NCBI RefSeq assembly: GCF_019090095.1 | Contig: NZ_JAGQFP010000001.1 | Span: 558,001-622,000, forward strand | DNA: 64,000 nucleotides | Reading direction: 5' to 3' | Origin: Stutzerimonas stutzeri | Lineage (GTDB): Bacteria > Pseudomonadota > Gammaproteobacteria > Pseudomonadales > Pseudomonadaceae | Shown here: piece by piece, positions 62,146 through 64,000 of the stretch | Position numbering within the stretch: position 1 is the stretch's first letter | Layout of the letters: each line of letters opens with the position of its first letter | Translations under genes and position numbers: made by a program | Notes under the pieces: generated by a model | Databases searched by the model: none | Told to the model about the DNA's origin: nothing | The model's input: the letters and a program-made list of their open reading frames with translations, nothing else

Positions 62146-62579
62146 TTGACCAGGAAGTGCCCTTCCATACCTTTGTTCTGCAGCCCCTGGCAGTAATAGG
62201 CAAAACGGCCGGGTTTGACCGGCACGAAGAACAGCTCGGCCTCGCCGGCGTCTTCGAACTCCAGCTCCACTAGGGTCATGGCCTTGATCTCGACACCGCC
62301 GGCCTCGACCTTGCGCAAGAAGATCGAACGGGCGAACTCCGGCGCCTGGAAGGCACAGGCCTTCTGTCCATCGGCGATCACCTTCAAGCGATAGGCCACG
62401 CCGGTTTCCAGCGCGTACTCCTTTTGCGAGACGGCGTAGTCGCTCTCTTCGGAGCCGAAGCGTAGATCGGGCAATGCCTGGGGCCGCAGCGTGAGGTCGC
62501 CGGCTGCGTGGACCTGATCGAAACCGATCAGGCTACCGATCAACAGGAGATTGAGGATAAGGGCTCGGCAAGGCGTCAT
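62142..62579 (-). CDS. Periplasmic cupredoxin-like protein
   Basis: A 145-residue protein with a signal peptide (MTPCRALILNLLLIGSLIGFDQVHA) and a cupredoxin fold. The C-terminal loop FVPVKPGRFAYYCQGLQNKGMEGHFLVK carries the Cys and Met expected of a type 1 copper site. The usual first histidine is not obvious, and CAFQAPEFARSIF may provide another ligand. It is encoded first in the operon with the sensor kinase and LuxR regulator, so it may carry electrons or sense metal for the alcohol-oxidation system. This is inference. Confidence 0.8.
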   Translation of the reverse strand: MTPCRALILNLLLIGSLIGFDQVHAAGDLTLRPQALPDLRFGSEESDYAVSQKEYALETGVAYRLKVIADGQKACAFQAPEFARSIFLRKVEAGGVEIKAMTLVELEFEDAGEAELFFVPVKPGRFAYYCQGLQNKGMEGHFLVK

Positions 62580-62640
62580 GGATAGCAGCTCTTCTTGTTG
62601 TTGGTGGGCATCATCCTAGGGCGCCTCGCCAACAGGCTGG

Positions 62641-62657
62641 CTACTACCTTGGTACAC
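62641..62657. promoter_or_regulatory. exa-type palindromic motif between cupredoxin and ABC genes
   Basis: CTACTACCTTGGTACAC matches CTACTCCCTTGGTAGTA at 13 of 17 positions. TGGTACTTT at 62664-62672 resembles the core of the pqqA-side motif. It sits 62 bases before the cupredoxin start and 77 before the divergent binding-protein gene. Confidence 0.5.
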
Positions 62658-62733
62658 AACGACTGGTACTTTCTGCATATTCCCCCGCCCTGCCGGGGTT
62701 CCTATGCTGGTCGCAACGCCATAGGAGTCGCCC

Positions 62734-63930
62734 ATGCCCCATCCTTTGCTACGCACCGGTCGCCTGCTGGCACTGTGTTGCTGCGCCGCGCTGGCGAACA
62801 CCGCAGCGATTGCCGGCCAGGCCCTGGACGTGCGCATCGGCTATCTCGGCTACCGCCCCGATCCCGGTCCACTGCTCTCCAATGTGATTCCCGAACCCGA
62901 CGATGCCGGGCTACGCGGCGCGGAACTGGCGATCATCGACAGCAACACCACGGGGCGCTTCCTCGGTCACAACTACCAGCTGAACACACGCAATAGCGAT
63001 TCCCCCGACCAGCTGCTCGCCGAGGCACGCAAACTGCGTGACGAAGGGCTGCGGCTGTTCATCGTCAACGCACCGGACGCCAGCCTGCGACAGCTCGCCG
63101 AGGCGCTTCCGGACAGCCTGTTGATCAATGCCGGCAGCGCCAGTGACGAACTGCGCACCACGACCTGCCTGGCCAACGTGCTGCACACCTTGCCGAGCCG
63201 CAGCATGCTGGCCGACGCCCTGGGCCAGTTTCTTGCCGTGCGGCGCTGGAAGCGCTGGCTGCTGATCACCGGGCCGACGCCCGAGGACCAGGCGTTTGCT
63301 GCCGCCATGCGCCGCGCGGCCAAGCGCTTCGGCCACACGATCGTCCTCGAGAAACCCTGGACCTTCGACAATGATCAGCGCCGCACTGCCCAGGCCGAAA
63401 TGCCGCTATTCACCCAGGCCGAGGATTACGACGTGGTCGTGGTGGCCGACGAGCGAGGCGACTTTGGCGAGTACGTGCCCTATCAGACCTGGCTACCGCG
63501 CCCGGTGGTGGGCACGCAGGGGTTGATCGCGACCGGCTGGCACAAGACGGTCGAAACCTATGGTGCCGCTCAGCTGCAGAAACGCTTCGAGGCACGTGCC
63601 AATCGCTGGATGAACGACCGCGACTTCGCCGCCTGGATCGGCGTACGCAGCATTGCCACCGCCGTCACCCGCCTGGGCAGCGCCGACCCGGCAGGCATAC
63701 GGCAGATGTCCTTGAGCGAAACGCTACCGGTGGACGGGTTCAAGGGCCGCAAGCTCACCTTCCGCGCCTGGAATGGCCAGCTACGCCAACCCATTCCGTT
63801 GGTCCACCCACGCGGCCTGGTGTCCAACTCCCCTCAGGAAGGGTTTTTGCATCCCACCAGCGAGCTCGACACGCTGGGCTTCGACCGGCCCGAAAGCCAA
63901 TGCCGGTTGAGCGACAAGGAGTTTCCATGA
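62734..63930 (+). CDS. Substrate-binding protein of PQQ-dependent alcohol dehydrogenase ABC system
   Basis: A 398-residue type I periplasmic binding protein. Signal peptide MPHPLLRTGRLLALCCCAALANTAAIA, then VRIGYLGYRPDPGPLLSNVIPEPDDAGLRGAELAIIDSNTTGRFLGHNY, LINAGSASDELRTTTCLANVLHTLPSRSMLADAL and TQGLIATGWHKTVETYGAAQLQKRFEARANRWM. This pattern is that of the ABC-type binding protein described as part of PQQ-dependent alcohol dehydrogenase systems. Its stop overlaps the next ATG (ATGA), so the two are coupled. Confidence 0.88.
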   Translation: MPHPLLRTGRLLALCCCAALANTAAIAGQALDVRIGYLGYRPDPGPLLSNVIPEPDDAGLRGAELAIIDSNTTGRFLGHNYQLNTRNSDSPDQLLAEARKLRDEGLRLFIVNAPDASLRQLAEALPDSLLINAGSASDELRTTTCLANVLHTLPSRSMLADALGQFLAVRRWKRWLLITGPTPEDQAFAAAMRRAAKRFGHTIVLEKPWTFDNDQRRTAQAEMPLFTQAEDYDVVVVADERGDFGEYVPYQTWLPRPVVGTQGLIATGWHKTVETYGAAQLQKRFEARANRWMNDRDFAAWIGVRSIATAVTRLGSADPAGIRQMSLSETLPVDGFKGRKLTFRAWNGQLRQPIPLVHPRGLVSNSPQEGFLHPTSELDTLGFDRPESQCRLSDKEFP

Positions 63931-64000
63931 CGGCGCATTCGCTTCGTCTGGCGCTGCTCCTGGTCACGCCCACGGCCTTCGGTGAGACCAGCGACCTGAG
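63927..64000 (+). CDS. Start of secreted protein, probably PQQ-associated beta-propeller (partial)
   Basis: Only 24 codons are visible: a signal-peptide-like N-terminus MTAHSLRLALLLVTPTAFGE followed by TSDL. It overlaps the preceding gene by ATGA. In known systems of this type the binding protein is followed by a beta-propeller protein and ABC permease/ATPase genes, so that is the expectation; the visible residues alone do not prove it. Confidence 0.55.
   Translation, partial: MTAHSLRLALLLVTPTAFGETSDL

Overview
The window looks like chromosome from a Pseudomonas of the stutzeri group (Stutzerimonas-like). The basis is GC-rich coding sequence, the core order gacA-uvrC-pgsA-tRNAGly-tRNACys-(gene)-tRNALeu, and a long PQQ/ethanol-oxidation locus resembling exa/pqq of P. 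aeruginosa and ped of P. putida. No species call can be proved without a database search. I see no insertion sequence, prophage, integrase, CRISPR array or rRNA.

Region 1 (1-22200) is a sugar-acid catabolic supercluster. It holds a galactarate dehydratase (garD, cut by the left edge), glucarate dehydratase (gudD), 2-oxoglutarate semialdehyde dehydrogenase and 5-dehydro-4-deoxyglucarate dehydratase (kdgD). Together these take D-glucarate/galactarate to 2-oxoglutarate. A second, GudX-like glucarate dehydratase is divergent and leads a tripartite tricarboxylate-type (TTT) transporter. Two paralogous L-talarate/galactarate dehydratase-type enolase-superfamily genes flank a LysR regulator. A LacI regulator follows, then uronate dehydrogenase (udh), an SMP-30 lactonase and a TRAP transporter. 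A DMT permease and a FadR-type GntR regulator close the region. A 13-base motif, GTNATNNNACAAC, recurs in front of kdgD, the second gudD, lacI, udh and the GntR gene itself. I infer one GntR regulon covering uronate uptake, oxidation to aldarate, lactone opening, dehydration and entry to the TCA cycle.

Region 2 (22200-27660) is housekeeping: two small envelope proteins, a disordered acidic protein, three tRNA genes, a small membrane protein lying between tRNACys and tRNALeu, pgsA, uvrC and gacA.

Region 3 (27660-32700) is an arsenic locus: acr3 divergent from arsR-arsH-ynfA-gapdh-arsJ. It offers arsenite efflux, ArsH oxidation, and the GAPDH/ArsJ route for arsenate extrusion as 1-arseno-3-phosphoglycerate.

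Region 4 (32700-64000) is the PQQ-dependent alcohol oxidation locus: a cytoplasmic hybrid kinase, ercA, pqqABCDE plus pqqH, an old-yellow-enzyme family gene, exaC, a DxD-type (predicted lanthanide-dependent) alcohol dehydrogenase, exaB, a PedG-like binding protein, the DxS-type (calcium) exaA, a pentapeptide-repeat protein, a membrane kinase/LuxR regulator pair, a cupredoxin, and the start of the PQQ-associated ABC system. A 17-base motif related to CTACTCCCTTGGTAGTA recurs at four promoter regions here. In three of them it lies 112-113 bases before the start codon. Unrelated genes are interleaved (MFS transporter, DUF421 protein, 3'-5' exonuclease, chemoreceptor with a sigma-28-like promoter, potassium channel, diguanylate cyclase, EthD protein). 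Between exaC and the DxD dehydrogenase lie decayed fragments of serC and pyrD.
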